This document shows, piece by piece, positions 33,573 to 42,435 of a stretch of 64,000 bases of DNA. Below the pieces are notes generated by a model. The model did no database searches and was not told where the DNA came from. It worked only from the letters and a program-made list of their open reading frames with translations. The translations under genes and the position numbers were made by a program. The stretch spans positions 1 to 64,000 of the forward strand of contig NZ_JAFEUL010000007.1 of NCBI RefSeq assembly GCF_016901225.1, given 5' to 3'. Numbering within the stretch: position 1 is the stretch's first letter; every line of letters begins with the position of its first letter. This DNA comes from Actibacterium sp. 188UL27-1. Its GTDB lineage: Bacteria > Pseudomonadota > Alphaproteobacteria > Rhodobacterales > Rhodobacteraceae.

Positions 33573-34559
33573 CTATAACATGGAGGGGACGATCAAATCG
33601 GGCGGGCGATGACCGTCCTGATAGGTCTTGATATTGATGATGACCTTTTCGCCCATCTCAACCCGGCCCTCCTGCGTGGCAGAGCCCATATGCGGCAGCA
33701 AGACGACATTCGGCATCTCGCGCAGGCGCGGATTCACCTTGAACCCATGTTCATAAACGTCAAGGCCCGCGCCTCCCAACTCTCCGGCCCTCAGCATCCG
33801 GGTCAGGGCGTTTTCGTCGATCACCTCCCCGCGGGATGTGTTTACGATCACCGCATCGGGCTTCATCAGCTTCAGGCGGCGGGCATTCATCAGGTGAAAG
33901 GTGGAGGGCGTGTGGGGGCAATTCACGCTGACCACATCCATGCGGCTGACCATCTGGTCCAGACTTTCCCAGTAGGTCGCCTCTAACTGCTCCTCAACCT
34001 CGGGGCGCAGGCGTTTACGGTTATGGTAATGGATCTGCATGCCAAACGCCTGGGCCCGGCGGGCTACAGCCTGCCCGATGCGGCCCATTCCCAGGATGCC
34101 AAGGCGACGTCCGGCAACGCGCCCGCCCAGAAACGCAGTGGGCGCCCAGCCTTGCCAACTGCCTGCTTGCATGACCGACAGGCCCTCTGGGATCTTGCGG
34201 GTGACGCTCAGGATCAGAGCCAGCACCATATCGGCCGTGTCATCCGTGACCACATCTGGCGTATTGCTGACCAGGATGCCACGCTGCCGAGCCGTGGCAA
34301 CATCGATATTGTCGATGCCGGCACCAAAACAGGCAATCAACTTCAACCTATCCCCCGCCTGCCCGATCAGCCCTGCATCGACCTGGTCGGTCACCGTCGG
34401 CACCAGAACATCGGCCCGGCGCATGGCGGCCCCGATATCGTCGCGCGACATCGGCGCGTCGTCCTCGCGCAGTTCGGCGTCAAAAAGCTCCTTCAGGCGG
34501 GTCTCTACCACTTCGGGCAACCGTCGCGTTACGACAACACTAAGCCGTTCAGACGGCAT
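33573..34559 (-). CDS. D-isomer-specific 2-hydroxyacid dehydrogenase (glyoxylate/hydroxypyruvate reductase-like)
   Basis: 328 residues from ATG 34557-34559 (GGGAGAGG upstream; the frame is open to 34634). The Rossmann signature GRRLGILGMGRIGQAVARRA is followed by the catalytic Arg in VNTSRGEVIDENAL, a Glu in LDVYEHG (active-site loop) and a His in LLPHMGSAT. The N-terminal half (VTRRLPEVVETRLKELFDAEL) is typical of D-glycerate/glyoxylate reductases. It reduces a 2-oxoacid with NAD(P)H. The stop abuts the lipoprotein gene, so the two are probably cotranscribed. Confidence 0.9.
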   Translation of the reverse strand: MPSERLSVVVTRRLPEVVETRLKELFDAELREDDAPMSRDDIGAAMRRADVLVPTVTDQVDAGLIGQAGDRLKLIACFGAGIDNIDVATARQRGILVSNTPDVVTDDTADMVLALILSVTRKIPEGLSVMQAGSWQGWAPTAFLGGRVAGRRLGILGMGRIGQAVARRAQAFGMQIHYHNRKRLRPEVEEQLEATYWESLDQMVSRMDVVSVNCPHTPSTFHLMNARRLKLMKPDAVIVNTSRGEVIDENALTRMLRAGELGGAGLDVYEHGFKVNPRLREMPNVVLLPHMGSATQEGRVEMGEKVIINIKTYQDGHRPPDLIVPSML

Positions 34560-34642
34560 GGACCTCTCCCTTCGCTTTCCTAAATCGCCCTGCTTTGGCA
34601 CATTGCGCACAAACACCAAAGCGCACAAGCGCACCCGGGATC

Positions 34643-35182
34643 ATGAGCAGACTTTTTTCCAAGTGGCGCAGTTCACACGTCGGTCAAACACGGCTTTTAT
34701 CAGCGTTAACAGGCCTTTGCATCCTATTGGCCGCGCAGACCAGCGTGGCTGATCAGCGCGGGCCTGTGACAAATCTGCCTTTGCCCCGCTTCGTGTCGCT
34801 GAAAGCCGTCGAAGGCAATGCGCGGCGCGGGCCCTCCCTGACCCACCGGATCGACTGGGTCTTCACCCGGCGTGCCATGCCGCTTGAGGTGACGGCGGAA
34901 TTTGGCCACTGGCGCCGGGTGCGCGACCGCGAAGGGGCGGGCGGCTGGATGCACTATTCCCTAATTTCCGGCGTGCGCACCGTTTTGATCGAACAGGATA
35001 TGGTGCCGATGCGTGCCAAACCCGACATTGATGCCCCGACGACGGCCCAGGCAGAGCTGGGCGTGGTGGCGCGGCTGGGCAAGTGCCTGCCTGACTGGTG
35101 CCGGATCACCGCGGGTCGTCAACGCGGCTGGGTCAGCAAAACAGCACTATGGGGCGTCGCACCAGACGAGTTGCGCAAGTAA
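34643..35182 (+). CDS. Secreted SH3-domain protein
   Basis: 179 residues starting MSRLFSKWRSSHVGQ, with a signal peptide ending near LLAAQTSVADQ. Two bacterial SH3-like repeats follow: LPRFVSLKAVEGNARRGPS to WMHYSLISG, and MVPMRAKPDID to KCLPDWCRITA and GWVSKTALWGV. Such proteins sit in the periplasm and often bind peptidoglycan or partner proteins. No catalytic domain is present. It is divergent from the hydroxyacid dehydrogenase and nearly abuts soxR on the other strand. Confidence 0.85.
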   Translation: MSRLFSKWRSSHVGQTRLLSALTGLCILLAAQTSVADQRGPVTNLPLPRFVSLKAVEGNARRGPSLTHRIDWVFTRRAMPLEVTAEFGHWRRVRDREGAGGWMHYSLISGVRTVLIEQDMVPMRAKPDIDAPTTAQAELGVVARLGKCLPDWCRITAGRQRGWVSKTALWGVAPDELRK

Positions 35183-35184
35183 CT

Positions 35185-35643
35185 TCAAACCCCCTCGGGC
35201 CGATCTCCCATCAGATAGCGCGGCCCGGCACCCTTTTCGCCGGCGGTGTCCTTGGCATTGTAGAGCGCACAGCGTTTCAACGACAGGCAACCGCAGCCGA
35301 TGCACCCGTCCAGATTGTCCCTTAGGCGGGTCAGGGTTGCGATCTGGCGGTCAAGCTCGGCCCGCATGCCCGTGCCGATCCGCACCCAATCCGCCTCATT
35401 CGGCGTACGGCCCCGGGGCAAGGCGGCCAACTCCATCTGGATCTGTTCAAGGGTAAACCCAAACTGCTGGGCGATCTGAATGAACGCCAACCGCCGGATC
35501 ATCGACCGTTCAAACCGCCGCTGTCCACCGGCATTGCGGTTGGAACAGATCAGCCCCTTTGCGTCATAATACCGGATGGCTGATACGGCCAGCCCCGTAC
35601 GGCGCGCCACCTGACCGATGCTCAACTCTTGTTGCAGCGGCAT
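35185..35643 (-). CDS. soxR: Redox-sensitive transcriptional activator SoxR
   Basis: 152 residues of the MerR family. The N-terminal HTH is LSIGQVARRTGLAVSAIRYY, the dimerisation helix follows, and the 2Fe-2S ligand cluster is C-I-G-C-G-C-L-S-L-K-R-C (C-x2-C-x-C-x5-C). It senses redox-cycling compounds. There is no soxS nearby, as usual outside enterics. The divergent gene at 35729 has a MerR-type 19-bp-spacer promoter in the shared intergenic region, so it is a likely direct target. Confidence 0.96.
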   Translation of the reverse strand: MPLQQELSIGQVARRTGLAVSAIRYYDAKGLICSNRNAGGQRRFERSMIRRLAFIQIAQQFGFTLEQIQMELAALPRGRTPNEADWVRIGTGMRAELDRQIATLTRLRDNLDGCIGCGCLSLKRCALYNAKDTAGEKGAGPRYLMGDRPEGV

Positions 35644-35662
35644 ATATCCTCCCAGAAATAGC

Positions 35663-35693
35663 TTGACCTAAAGTGAGGTTTAGAAATTAGACC
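35663..35693 (+). promoter_or_regulatory. MerR-type (SoxR) operator-promoter
   Basis: TTGACC (35663-35668) and TAGACC (35688-35693) are separated by 19 bases, the stretched spacing used by MerR-family activators. The spacer starts with ACCT...AGGT dyad symmetry (ACCTAAAGTGAGGT). It lies between soxR and the divergent VOC gene. Confidence 0.6.
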
Positions 35694-35728
35694 GGCAATC
35701 GTTCAAACGCAATCGAAGGAGCGGACCC

Positions 35729-36112
35729 ATGACACAAGCAAGATTGGAACATGCCAATATCACCGTCCCGGATGCCAAGACCACCGCAGCGGAGCTTTGC
35801 TCGATCTTCGACTGGAAAATCCGGTGGGAAGGGGAGGCCAAGGATAACGGCCACACCGTCTATGTTGGCGAGGATCATACATATCTGGCCATCTACACCC
35901 CCGCCGCTCAGGTCGGGGATGGCGGCATCACCCATACAACCCGCGGCGGGCTGAACCATATCGGCGTCGTGGTCCAAGACTTGGACGCGATGGAACACCG
36001 CCTGAAAACCGCAGGCTACACCCCCCACGCCCATGGCAACTATGAGCCTGGCCGCCGGTTCTATTTCGACAGCCATGACGGGATCGAGATCGAGGTGATC
36101 AGCTACACATAA
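35729..36112 (+). CDS. VOC (glyoxalase/bleomycin-resistance) family protein
   Basis: 127 residues with AAGGAG before the ATG. LEHANITVPDAKTTAAELCSIFDW and GGLNHIGVVVQDLDAMEHRL each supply a betaalphabetabetabeta unit; His in EHANITV, His in LNHIGVV and Glu in GIEIEVISY are the probable metal ligands. Such proteins act in aldehyde or xenobiotic detoxification. Position opposite soxR, with a SoxR-type promoter, suggests induction by redox-active compounds. Confidence 0.85.
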   Translation: MTQARLEHANITVPDAKTTAAELCSIFDWKIRWEGEAKDNGHTVYVGEDHTYLAIYTPAAQVGDGGITHTTRGGLNHIGVVVQDLDAMEHRLKTAGYTPHAHGNYEPGRRFYFDSHDGIEIEVISYT

Positions 36113-36155
36113 CCGCGCGATCCCGCCAAAGCGCTGCCCTGACTTCCGGCGCCTC

Positions 36156-36179
36156 CCTCCCCCTCATGAGGGGGAGGGA
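36156..36179. terminator. Perfect 24-bp palindrome between convergent genes
   Basis: CCCTCCCCCTCA followed directly by TGAGGGGGAGGG is a perfect palindrome between the VOC gene and the M3 peptidase gene. It has no T tract. It may serve as a hairpin 3' end for one or both genes. Confidence 0.5.
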
Positions 36180-36212
36180 TTGAGGGAGGGGGACGAGACC
36201 GAGGGAAGGGGT

Positions 36213-38240
36213 TTACGCAGCTTTGTCCAGCCCCCTGCCCTTCAACAAGGCCTCGACCCCGGGCAAACGACCGCGGAACTGTTTGTACAGGATATCGGGC
36301 TCAACCGATCCGCCGGTCGACAGGATATGGCGCTCCAACTTCTCGGCAGTCTCCGGGTCAAAGGCACTGCCAGCTTCCTCGAACGCGGCAAACGCATCGG
36401 CATCCATGACCTCAGACCACATATAACTGTAATAGGCCGCGGCATAATATCCGCCCGAAAACACATGGGCGAAATGCGGCGTGGCATGGCGCATCCCGAT
36501 GGCGTGCGGCATCCCCAAATGCCCCAGGATCTCGGCCTGTTTCTGCATCGGATCGGCAGGGGGTGGCCCGTCATGAAATTCCAGATCCACCAAGGCCGAA
36601 GCCACGTATTCCACCGTCTGGAACCCCATATCGAAATTCGCGGCATCCAGGACACGCTGCAACATCTCAGGCGGCATCGGCTCACCGGTTTCGGCATGGG
36701 TCGCAAATTTTTGCAGCACCTCAGGCACTTCCAGCCAGTGTTCATAAAGCTGGCTCGGCAATTCCACGAAATCACGCGGGACAGAGGTGCCCGAGATCTC
36801 TTCATAGGTCACATCGCTCAGCATCTGGTGCAAAGCATGGCCAAATTCATGGAATAGGGTTCGCGCATCGTCGTAGCTCAACAGCGCAGGCTGCCCGGCA
36901 GGCGGTTTGGCGAAGTTGCACACATTGACGACATGGGGCCGGATATCGCCAAGCAAGCGCTGCTGCGACCGGAGCGCACTGCACCACGCCCCCGACCGCT
37001 TACCGGATCGCGCGAAATAGTCGCCCATGAAAACGGCCATATGTTCGCCATCGCGACTGACCTCCCATAAACGCACATCGGGATGGTTGCCAACGGCATC
37101 GAGCGGTTTGACATCCAAATTAAACAGCCGCTTGGCGCAATGAAACGCGGCCTCGATCATCTGGTCGAGCTGGAAATACGGCTTCATCTCGGCCTCATCC
37201 AGATCATGCTCGGCCAGGCGCCGCTTTTCCGCGTAATAGCGCCAATCCCAAGCCTCCAACGGGGCAGGCAAACCATCGGCCACCAACATGGTCTCCAGCA
37301 CCGTGCCGTCCTGTTCCGCGCGGGCCTTGGCGGGCTCCCACACGGCCATCAGCAGGTCGCGCACGGCTTCGGGCGTCTTCGCCATCTCGGTTTCCAGCTT
37401 GTACGCTGCGAAGTTGTCATACCCCAGCAAATCAGCCCGTTCGGCACGCAACTTCAGCATCTCGGCCGTCATCGCGCGGTTATCGGTCTTCCCGCCATTG
37501 GCACCGCGGGACGTCCAGGCGCGGTAGGCTTTCTCACGCAGATCCCGGCGCGGTGAGAATTGCAGGAAGGGCGCAATAAGCGAACGTGACAGGGTCACGA
37601 CGGGACCATCGGCGCCTTTCTCCTCTCCGGCAGAGCGGGCCGCATCAATGACAAAATCAGGTAGGCCGGTCAGATCCTCCTCAGACAGCGGCATGACCCA
37701 ATCGCGTTCATCAGCCAGCAGGTTCTGACCAAATGCTGTGCCAAGCTCTGCCAACCGTCCGTTCAGCTCTTTCAAACGCACGCGCCCGGCTTCATCGAGT
37801 TCGGCGCCCGCGCGCACGAAATTGCGGTGTGTCAACTCTAGCAAACGCTTGCCTTGGTCGGTCAGATCCAGATCGTTGCGTTGATCCCAAACCGTTTTGA
37901 TCCGCGCAAAAAGGGTCGGGTTCAGCACCAGATCCGAGCTAAAGGCCGACAGACGGGGCGAGAAATCGCGCTGCATCCGTTCCCGCTCCGGATTACTGTC
38001 CGTGCCCGACATCGTGTAGAACACCGAAAGCACGCGGTTCAGGTCACGGCCATAGGTTTCCAACGCTTCAATGGTGTTGGCGAAAGTCGGCGTTTCCGAA
38101 TTGTTCACGATGGCCGAGACATCGGCCTCTGCCTGGGCCAAGGCCGTCTCGAAGGCCGGTTCGAAATGGGTGTCTTCAATGTCGGCGAAAGGGGGCAATT
38201 CAAATGGGGCGGTCCAGGGGGCAAGCAGCGGATTGGTCAT
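36213..38240 (-). CDS. dcp: M3 family metallopeptidase (peptidyl-dipeptidase Dcp-like)
   Basis: 675 residues, the usual length for Dcp/OpdA. The zinc site is TLFHEFGHALHQML (HExxH), with the downstream Glu in VTYEEISGTSVPRDFVELPSQ. The N-terminal part has NPLLAPWTAPFELPPFADI, the classic M3A start. It degrades small oligopeptides in the cytoplasm; distinguishing dipeptidyl carboxypeptidase from oligopeptidase A needs alignment, but VPRDFVELPSQ favours Dcp. Single gene, flanked by a palindromic 3' element. Confidence 0.93.
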   Translation of the reverse strand: MTNPLLAPWTAPFELPPFADIEDTHFEPAFETALAQAEADVSAIVNNSETPTFANTIEALETYGRDLNRVLSVFYTMSGTDSNPERERMQRDFSPRLSAFSSDLVLNPTLFARIKTVWDQRNDLDLTDQGKRLLELTHRNFVRAGAELDEAGRVRLKELNGRLAELGTAFGQNLLADERDWVMPLSEEDLTGLPDFVIDAARSAGEEKGADGPVVTLSRSLIAPFLQFSPRRDLREKAYRAWTSRGANGGKTDNRAMTAEMLKLRAERADLLGYDNFAAYKLETEMAKTPEAVRDLLMAVWEPAKARAEQDGTVLETMLVADGLPAPLEAWDWRYYAEKRRLAEHDLDEAEMKPYFQLDQMIEAAFHCAKRLFNLDVKPLDAVGNHPDVRLWEVSRDGEHMAVFMGDYFARSGKRSGAWCSALRSQQRLLGDIRPHVVNVCNFAKPPAGQPALLSYDDARTLFHEFGHALHQMLSDVTYEEISGTSVPRDFVELPSQLYEHWLEVPEVLQKFATHAETGEPMPPEMLQRVLDAANFDMGFQTVEYVASALVDLEFHDGPPPADPMQKQAEILGHLGMPHAIGMRHATPHFAHVFSGGYYAAAYYSYMWSEVMDADAFAAFEEAGSAFDPETAEKLERHILSTGGSVEPDILYKQFRGRLPGVEALLKGRGLDKAA

Positions 38241-38294
38241 GACGAGGCTCCTTTCACAGCAAGGTAGCGCTGCCCGTTGGCGGCTGCCAGTCGA

Positions 38295-39353
38295 TTAAAC
38301 CACTGCCGCCTTTTGACCCGCGCCACAGACCGGGCAAGTCGGGTTACTCTGGATCCCGATTTTGCGGGTCTCGCCATAAAGCGCGTCGTAGATTAACATC
38401 TCTCCCCGCATCAGGGTACCTGCACCTGTGATCAACTTGACTGCCTCGACCGCCATCATCGCCCCAATGACACCGGGCAGAGGGCCCAAGACGCCAGCCT
38501 CCGCGCAACTCGGGGCCAGGCCATCTGCGGGCGATTCCGGAAAAATACATTGATAACACGGCGCGCCGTGGGCGGGATCAAAGACACTGATCTGCCCTTC
38601 CCACTGGGTCAATGCGCCGGAAATCAGCGGTCGCCCGGCGCGGACCGCGGCCGCGTTGGCGCGGTAGCGAGTCGCGAAATTATCGGTTCCGTCCAAGACC
38701 AGATCGTAGTCGGCAAAAAGATCATCCGCGATCTCATCGGTCAGGCGGCGGTTGTACGGGCGAACAGTGACAAAGGGATTGAGCGCCTTCATCGCAGTTT
38801 CCGCGGAAAAGACCTTTGGCATGCCGATCCGCGCATCGGAATGGATGATCTGACGCTGAAGGTTCGCATTCTCCACCGTATCGTCGTCAATCAAACCGAT
38901 CGTGCCCACGCCAGCACCGGCGAGATACATCAATGCTGGCGCGCCCAAACCGCCCGCCCCGATGACAAGGATCCGCGCATCACGCAGGCGTTTCTGTCCG
39001 GTTCCGCCGATCTCCCGCAGGATGATGTGGCGGGCATAACGATCCAACTCCGTCTCGGAAAAAGCTTCCGGGCGCGGCGTCTCCACAGCCACGTCCCCGT
39101 CCGCCCGCACGCGCAGATAACCAAGCAATTGGCGATACCCGGCAATAACGGCGCCAAAGGCAATCAAGATCAGCCAAGGTGCCGCAGATCCACCCGTTGC
39201 AGTGCGCAGGGGATTATCGGCAGGTAGCACGACCTGCGCCATCAACACCGCCACAAGCAACAGCCAGATCATGCTCCAACGCGCCTTGGTCGGCATATCC
39301 ATCAAATGCCCGATGCCCCAGATCGCGCCGCCCATGACGCCAACCAACAGCAT
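38295..39353 (-). CDS. HesA/MoeB/ThiF family adenylyltransferase with N-terminal membrane helices
   Basis: 352 residues. Residues ~1-75 contain three hydrophobic segments (an unusual membrane anchor), then a complete E1-like domain from LDRYARHIILREIGGTGQKRL. The ATP-binding GxGGLG is VIGAGGLGAPALMYLAGAGVG, the Arg finger is NLQRQIIHSD, and DGTDNFATRYRAN follows. The C-terminal zinc cysteines are CPVCG, with an upstream C-x2-C in APCYQCIF. It adenylates the C-terminus of a ubiquitin-fold sulfur carrier (MoaD or ThiS). No carrier gene is adjacent. It overlaps dut by one base in a coaBC-dut-thiF operon. Confidence 0.9.
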   Translation of the reverse strand: MLLVGVMGGAIWGIGHLMDMPTKARWSMIWLLLVAVLMAQVVLPADNPLRTATGGSAAPWLILIAFGAVIAGYRQLLGYLRVRADGDVAVETPRPEAFSETELDRYARHIILREIGGTGQKRLRDARILVIGAGGLGAPALMYLAGAGVGTIGLIDDDTVENANLQRQIIHSDARIGMPKVFSAETAMKALNPFVTVRPYNRRLTDEIADDLFADYDLVLDGTDNFATRYRANAAAVRAGRPLISGALTQWEGQISVFDPAHGAPCYQCIFPESPADGLAPSCAEAGVLGPLPGVIGAMMAVEAVKLITGAGTLMRGEMLIYDALYGETRKIGIQSNPTCPVCGAGQKAAVV

Positions 39354-39820
39354 CAGGCCCGCCCGGTGGAGCCGTGGCCGCCCGTGCCACGCTTCGTCTG
39401 CGAGAGGATTTCCACCACCTGGAACGTCACCTGGATTACCGGAGCAACGATCATCTGCGCGATACGGTCGCCATGGCGGATATGAACCGGTTTGGCGCCC
39501 AGATTTTGCAGGATGACCATGACCTGGCCGCGGTAATCGGCATCGATCGTGGCGGGGCTATTGGGCAGCGTCAGCCCTTGTTTCAAGGCCAGGCCGGATC
39601 GGGGACGCAGCTGCACCTCATATCCTGCCGGAATCTCAAATCTCAGGCCGGTCGGGAGCGATTGAATAGCCTGCGGTTGGATCCAAATGCCAAGAGCCCG
39701 CTGCGCTGGCGGGAAATTCACACGCAGATCCGCCCCTGCCGCGCCCGCGGTGGCATATTTGGGCAGTCCCAGATCCGGATCAGCGGCGTCGCTCCAGGCC
39801 ATGGGGATCGTAACGCTCAT
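39353..39820 (-). CDS. dut: Deoxyuridine 5'-triphosphate nucleotidohydrolase
   Basis: 155 residues, trimeric dUTPase. Motifs: AGAAGADLRV (1), RPRSGLALKQG (2), NSPATIDADYRGQVMVILQN (3, uracil/sugar contact) and HGDRIAQMIV (4). The C-terminal GTGGHGSTGR (motif 5) closes the active site. It hydrolyses dUTP to dUMP, protecting DNA and feeding dTMP synthesis. It starts inside the coaBC stop (ATGA), the common coaBC-dut pairing. Confidence 0.96.
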   Translation of the reverse strand: MSVTIPMAWSDAADPDLGLPKYATAGAAGADLRVNFPPAQRALGIWIQPQAIQSLPTGLRFEIPAGYEVQLRPRSGLALKQGLTLPNSPATIDADYRGQVMVILQNLGAKPVHIRHGDRIAQMIVAPVIQVTFQVVEILSQTKRGTGGHGSTGRA

Positions 39821-41022
39821 GTCGCCAGGGCATCCGCGATGCGTTGGGCAAGCTGGCGGGCAACGGCGGTTTTCTCCATCCTGGGCCAGTGTTCGGGGCC
39901 TGCGTCAGTAATCAGGGTAACCTCATTTTCCGCACCGCCCATGATGCCGGTTCCGGCGGACACATCATTGGCCACGATCCAGTCGCACCCCTTGCGCTGA
40001 CGTTTCGCCGCTGCATGATCCAACACGTCATGGGTTTCCGCCGCGAACCCGACAACCAGCCGCGGCCGCCCCTGTGTCATCTGGGCCACCCCGGCCAGAA
40101 TGTCCGGGTTTTCGGTCAGTTTCAGGTCGGGCAGCGCGTTACCGTTCTTCTTCATCTTTGTATCAGCCTGGGCCGCCACCCGCCAATCCGCAACGGCGGC
40201 TGTAAAGACTGCCGCATCGGCAGGAAGCGCCTGGATGACAGCCTCCTGCATGTCGCGTGCCGTTTGCACCGGGATGACGTGGACACCCCCGGGCGGGGGC
40301 ATTTCCGCAGGGCCAGTGATGAAACTGACCTTGCCCCCCAAACCGGCCAAGGCGGATGCAATCGCCGTGCCCTGCGCCCCGGAGGATCGGTTGGCGATAT
40401 AGCGCACCGGGTCAATCGGTTCATGGGTCGGGCCGGAGGTAACCACGATGTGCTGCCCTGCCAAGGGACCGTTGGACAGGGCTGAGGTGATGGCATCGAT
40501 GATCTCAGGCACCTCGGCCATGCGACCTGGACCAAACTCTCCGCAGGCCATGGCGCCCTCGACCGGCCCGGCAAACATCACGCCATCGCCCCGCAGGGTA
40601 GCAGCGTTGCGCTGGCACGCAGGATGTTCCCACATGCGCACATTCATGGCAGGCGCGATCAACACGCGCTTGTCGGTGGCCATCAAAAGGGTCGAGGCGA
40701 GATCATCGGCATGACCGCCCGCCATCTTGGCCATCAGATCCGCCGTCGCGGGTGCCACTACTACCAGATCGGCGGCGCGGCTCAGCTCGATATGACCCAT
40801 CTCCGCCTCATCCGTCAGGTCAAACAGATCCCGATACACCTTTTGCGCGGCCAGGGCAGACGCCGAAAGGGGTGTCACAAACTCCTCCGCCGCGCGCGTC
40901 AGGACGGGCATTACCCCGGCGCCGCGATCCCGCAACCGACGGATCAGATCAAGGGATTTGAAGGCCGCAATGCCACCCCCGATGATCAGAAGAATTTGCT
41001 TGCCCGTCAGCGCGGTATCCAT
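39817..41022 (-). CDS. coaBC: Bifunctional phosphopantothenoylcysteine decarboxylase / phosphopantothenate-cysteine ligase
   Basis: 401 residues. The N-terminal CoaC flavoprotein half has GGGIAAFKSLDLIRRLR, APAMNVRMWEHPA (PxMNxxMW) and the flavin region VVVAPATADLMAKMA. The C-terminal CoaB half has VTSGPTHEPIDPVRYIANR, AAVADWR and KKNGNALPDLKLTENPDIL. It carries out two steps of coenzyme A biosynthesis. It is the first gene of the operon with dut and the ThiF-like gene, coupled by overlapping stops and starts. Confidence 0.96.
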   Translation of the reverse strand: MDTALTGKQILLIIGGGIAAFKSLDLIRRLRDRGAGVMPVLTRAAEEFVTPLSASALAAQKVYRDLFDLTDEAEMGHIELSRAADLVVVAPATADLMAKMAGGHADDLASTLLMATDKRVLIAPAMNVRMWEHPACQRNAATLRGDGVMFAGPVEGAMACGEFGPGRMAEVPEIIDAITSALSNGPLAGQHIVVTSGPTHEPIDPVRYIANRSSGAQGTAIASALAGLGGKVSFITGPAEMPPPGGVHVIPVQTARDMQEAVIQALPADAAVFTAAVADWRVAAQADTKMKKNGNALPDLKLTENPDILAGVAQMTQGRPRLVVGFAAETHDVLDHAAAKRQRKGCDWIVANDVSAGTGIMGGAENEVTLITDAGPEHWPRMEKTAVARQLAQRIADALAT

Positions 41023-41079
41023 CGTCAGCCCCCCGATTGCACCGGCACCGTAATGTGGCAGTGCTAAAGGGGCAACGGG

Positions 41080-41571
41080 TCAAAACAGCCGCTTTTCATA
41101 GCGCCAGAGCGTGGTGGAAAAGGGCCCGGCTGTGGTTTGCAGATCAATCACGACGTCCCCGACCCGGTGCCACCCGGACTTTTCGTAAAACCTGGCAGCG
41201 CGATCATTTCCGATGGCGCAGACAAGCCAGATCATATCGCGACCGGCAGCTTTGACCGATGCCTCTACATCCGCTAGCAGGGCCTGGGCCGCACCGGTGC
41301 CCCGGGCAGGACGGTCTATGAACAGATCGTCCACCTTGTTTTCAATGAGCTTCACAAGACCGACCAGTGCGCCCACGGGACCAGTGACGCGAAGCTGTGG
41401 CAGTTGCTCGGCCATGCGCTGGTGAAATTCATCCGGTGAGCGTTGAGAGACAAGAGCAGCTGGCACCAATCCCGCATGGGCATCATGCCACGCGTCGTGC
41501 CAGATGCGCGCAAGTTCGGGCGCGTCCGCGATTTGCGCGGACCGCACCGGGTGATCAGAGCTCGGAACCAT
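41080..41571 (-). CDS. GNAT family N-acetyltransferase
   Basis: 163 residues. Motif A is DLFIDRPARGTGAAQALLADV (R/Q-x-x-G-x-G/A); motif B is GRDMIWLVCAIGNDRAARFYEKSGW. The substrate cannot be predicted. It sits alone between coaBC and chaN, all on the minus strand, with no overlap. Confidence 0.85.
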   Translation of the reverse strand: MVPSSDHPVRSAQIADAPELARIWHDAWHDAHAGLVPAALVSQRSPDEFHQRMAEQLPQLRVTGPVGALVGLVKLIENKVDDLFIDRPARGTGAAQALLADVEASVKAAGRDMIWLVCAIGNDRAARFYEKSGWHRVGDVVIDLQTTAGPFSTTLWRYEKRLF

Positions 41572-41607
41572 ACCATGTGGTACGACAGCTCAACCCAACC
41601 CGCCAGA

Positions 41608-42435
41608 CTATTCCTTTTGATCTGTAAAAGCTGCGCACGGATCGTCCCGCGCCATCACCGGGCCTGCTAGCGCCACGTCATAGGGCGGGTTGTCGAGCAG
41701 CCTTCCTTCGATCTGGCCGATGGACATCATGTTTATGGTTGGGTCAGCCGCCCGCAGATAAACTGGCACGCCCCAATCCGTGCGCGCATGGCCATTGCCC
41801 AGGATCACAATAACCGGGCCGCCGGTGTCCTTTAATGCTTGCAGGGTGACCCGAGCGAGTTCGGCATCGCGCAGGCGCTGCGCCTCAACCATGCCACCCA
41901 TCATTTCCTTTGGCATGGCTTGGCAATGAGCGTCGAACTGCATTTGCTCGCGTTCGATTTGTTCATCGGGAAGTAATGGCATGTCGAGATCAAAAAGGAC
42001 CACGTCCCCTTCAAATTGCGCTGCGGCTCCATCTGTAACGGCGGCTCGCATCACATCGCGACGAAGAGCTGCCCCGTATATCTTAGCCTGAGGAGCGGCC
42101 ACAAAAATAGGGTAATACATGGCAAAATCAGGCCAACCCGACTGATCCCATTCAAGTTTTGACCGTAAAGTGGCTTCGCTGCTGCGATCTTCGGTCGTCA
42201 GGGACTTAGCCTTCGGTGGGCTGATCATCTCAAACACCAGCGCTGCCGGCTGGCGGACGCTGATAATGCAAGCTTGGACGTTGTGATGTGCAGGATTGTC
42301 GTGCTGCTCACCTATCAACACCACATCCGCGCTAAAAAGTGCCTCGCCTGGAACGTCTGATTGGCAGATCGTGACTTCAGCGGTAGCCGAAGTCACACCG
42401 ACCAGCCAGAAGGTGAAGATTGCGACGCGGATCAC
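41608..42435 (-). CDS. ChaN family (DUF399) periplasmic protein
   Basis: 275 residues with a short signal peptide (MIRVAIFTFWLVGVTSATAE). Features are ADVVLIGEQHDNPAHHNVQ (EHxx-type iron/heme-contact region), ALVFEMISPP, DMPLLPDEQ and IVILGNGHARTDWGVPVYL. ChaN-like proteins bind heme in a surface groove and are thought to take part in iron uptake or storage. No canonical lipobox is visible. It overlaps the rpoH stop by 4 bases, so the two are translationally coupled. Confidence 0.85.
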   Translation of the reverse strand: MIRVAIFTFWLVGVTSATAEVTICQSDVPGEALFSADVVLIGEQHDNPAHHNVQACIISVRQPAALVFEMISPPKAKSLTTEDRSSEATLRSKLEWDQSGWPDFAMYYPIFVAAPQAKIYGAALRRDVMRAAVTDGAAAQFEGDVVLFDLDMPLLPDEQIEREQMQFDAHCQAMPKEMMGGMVEAQRLRDAELARVTLQALKDTGGPVIVILGNGHARTDWGVPVYLRAADPTINMMSIGQIEGRLLDNPPYDVALAGPVMARDDPCAAFTDQKE

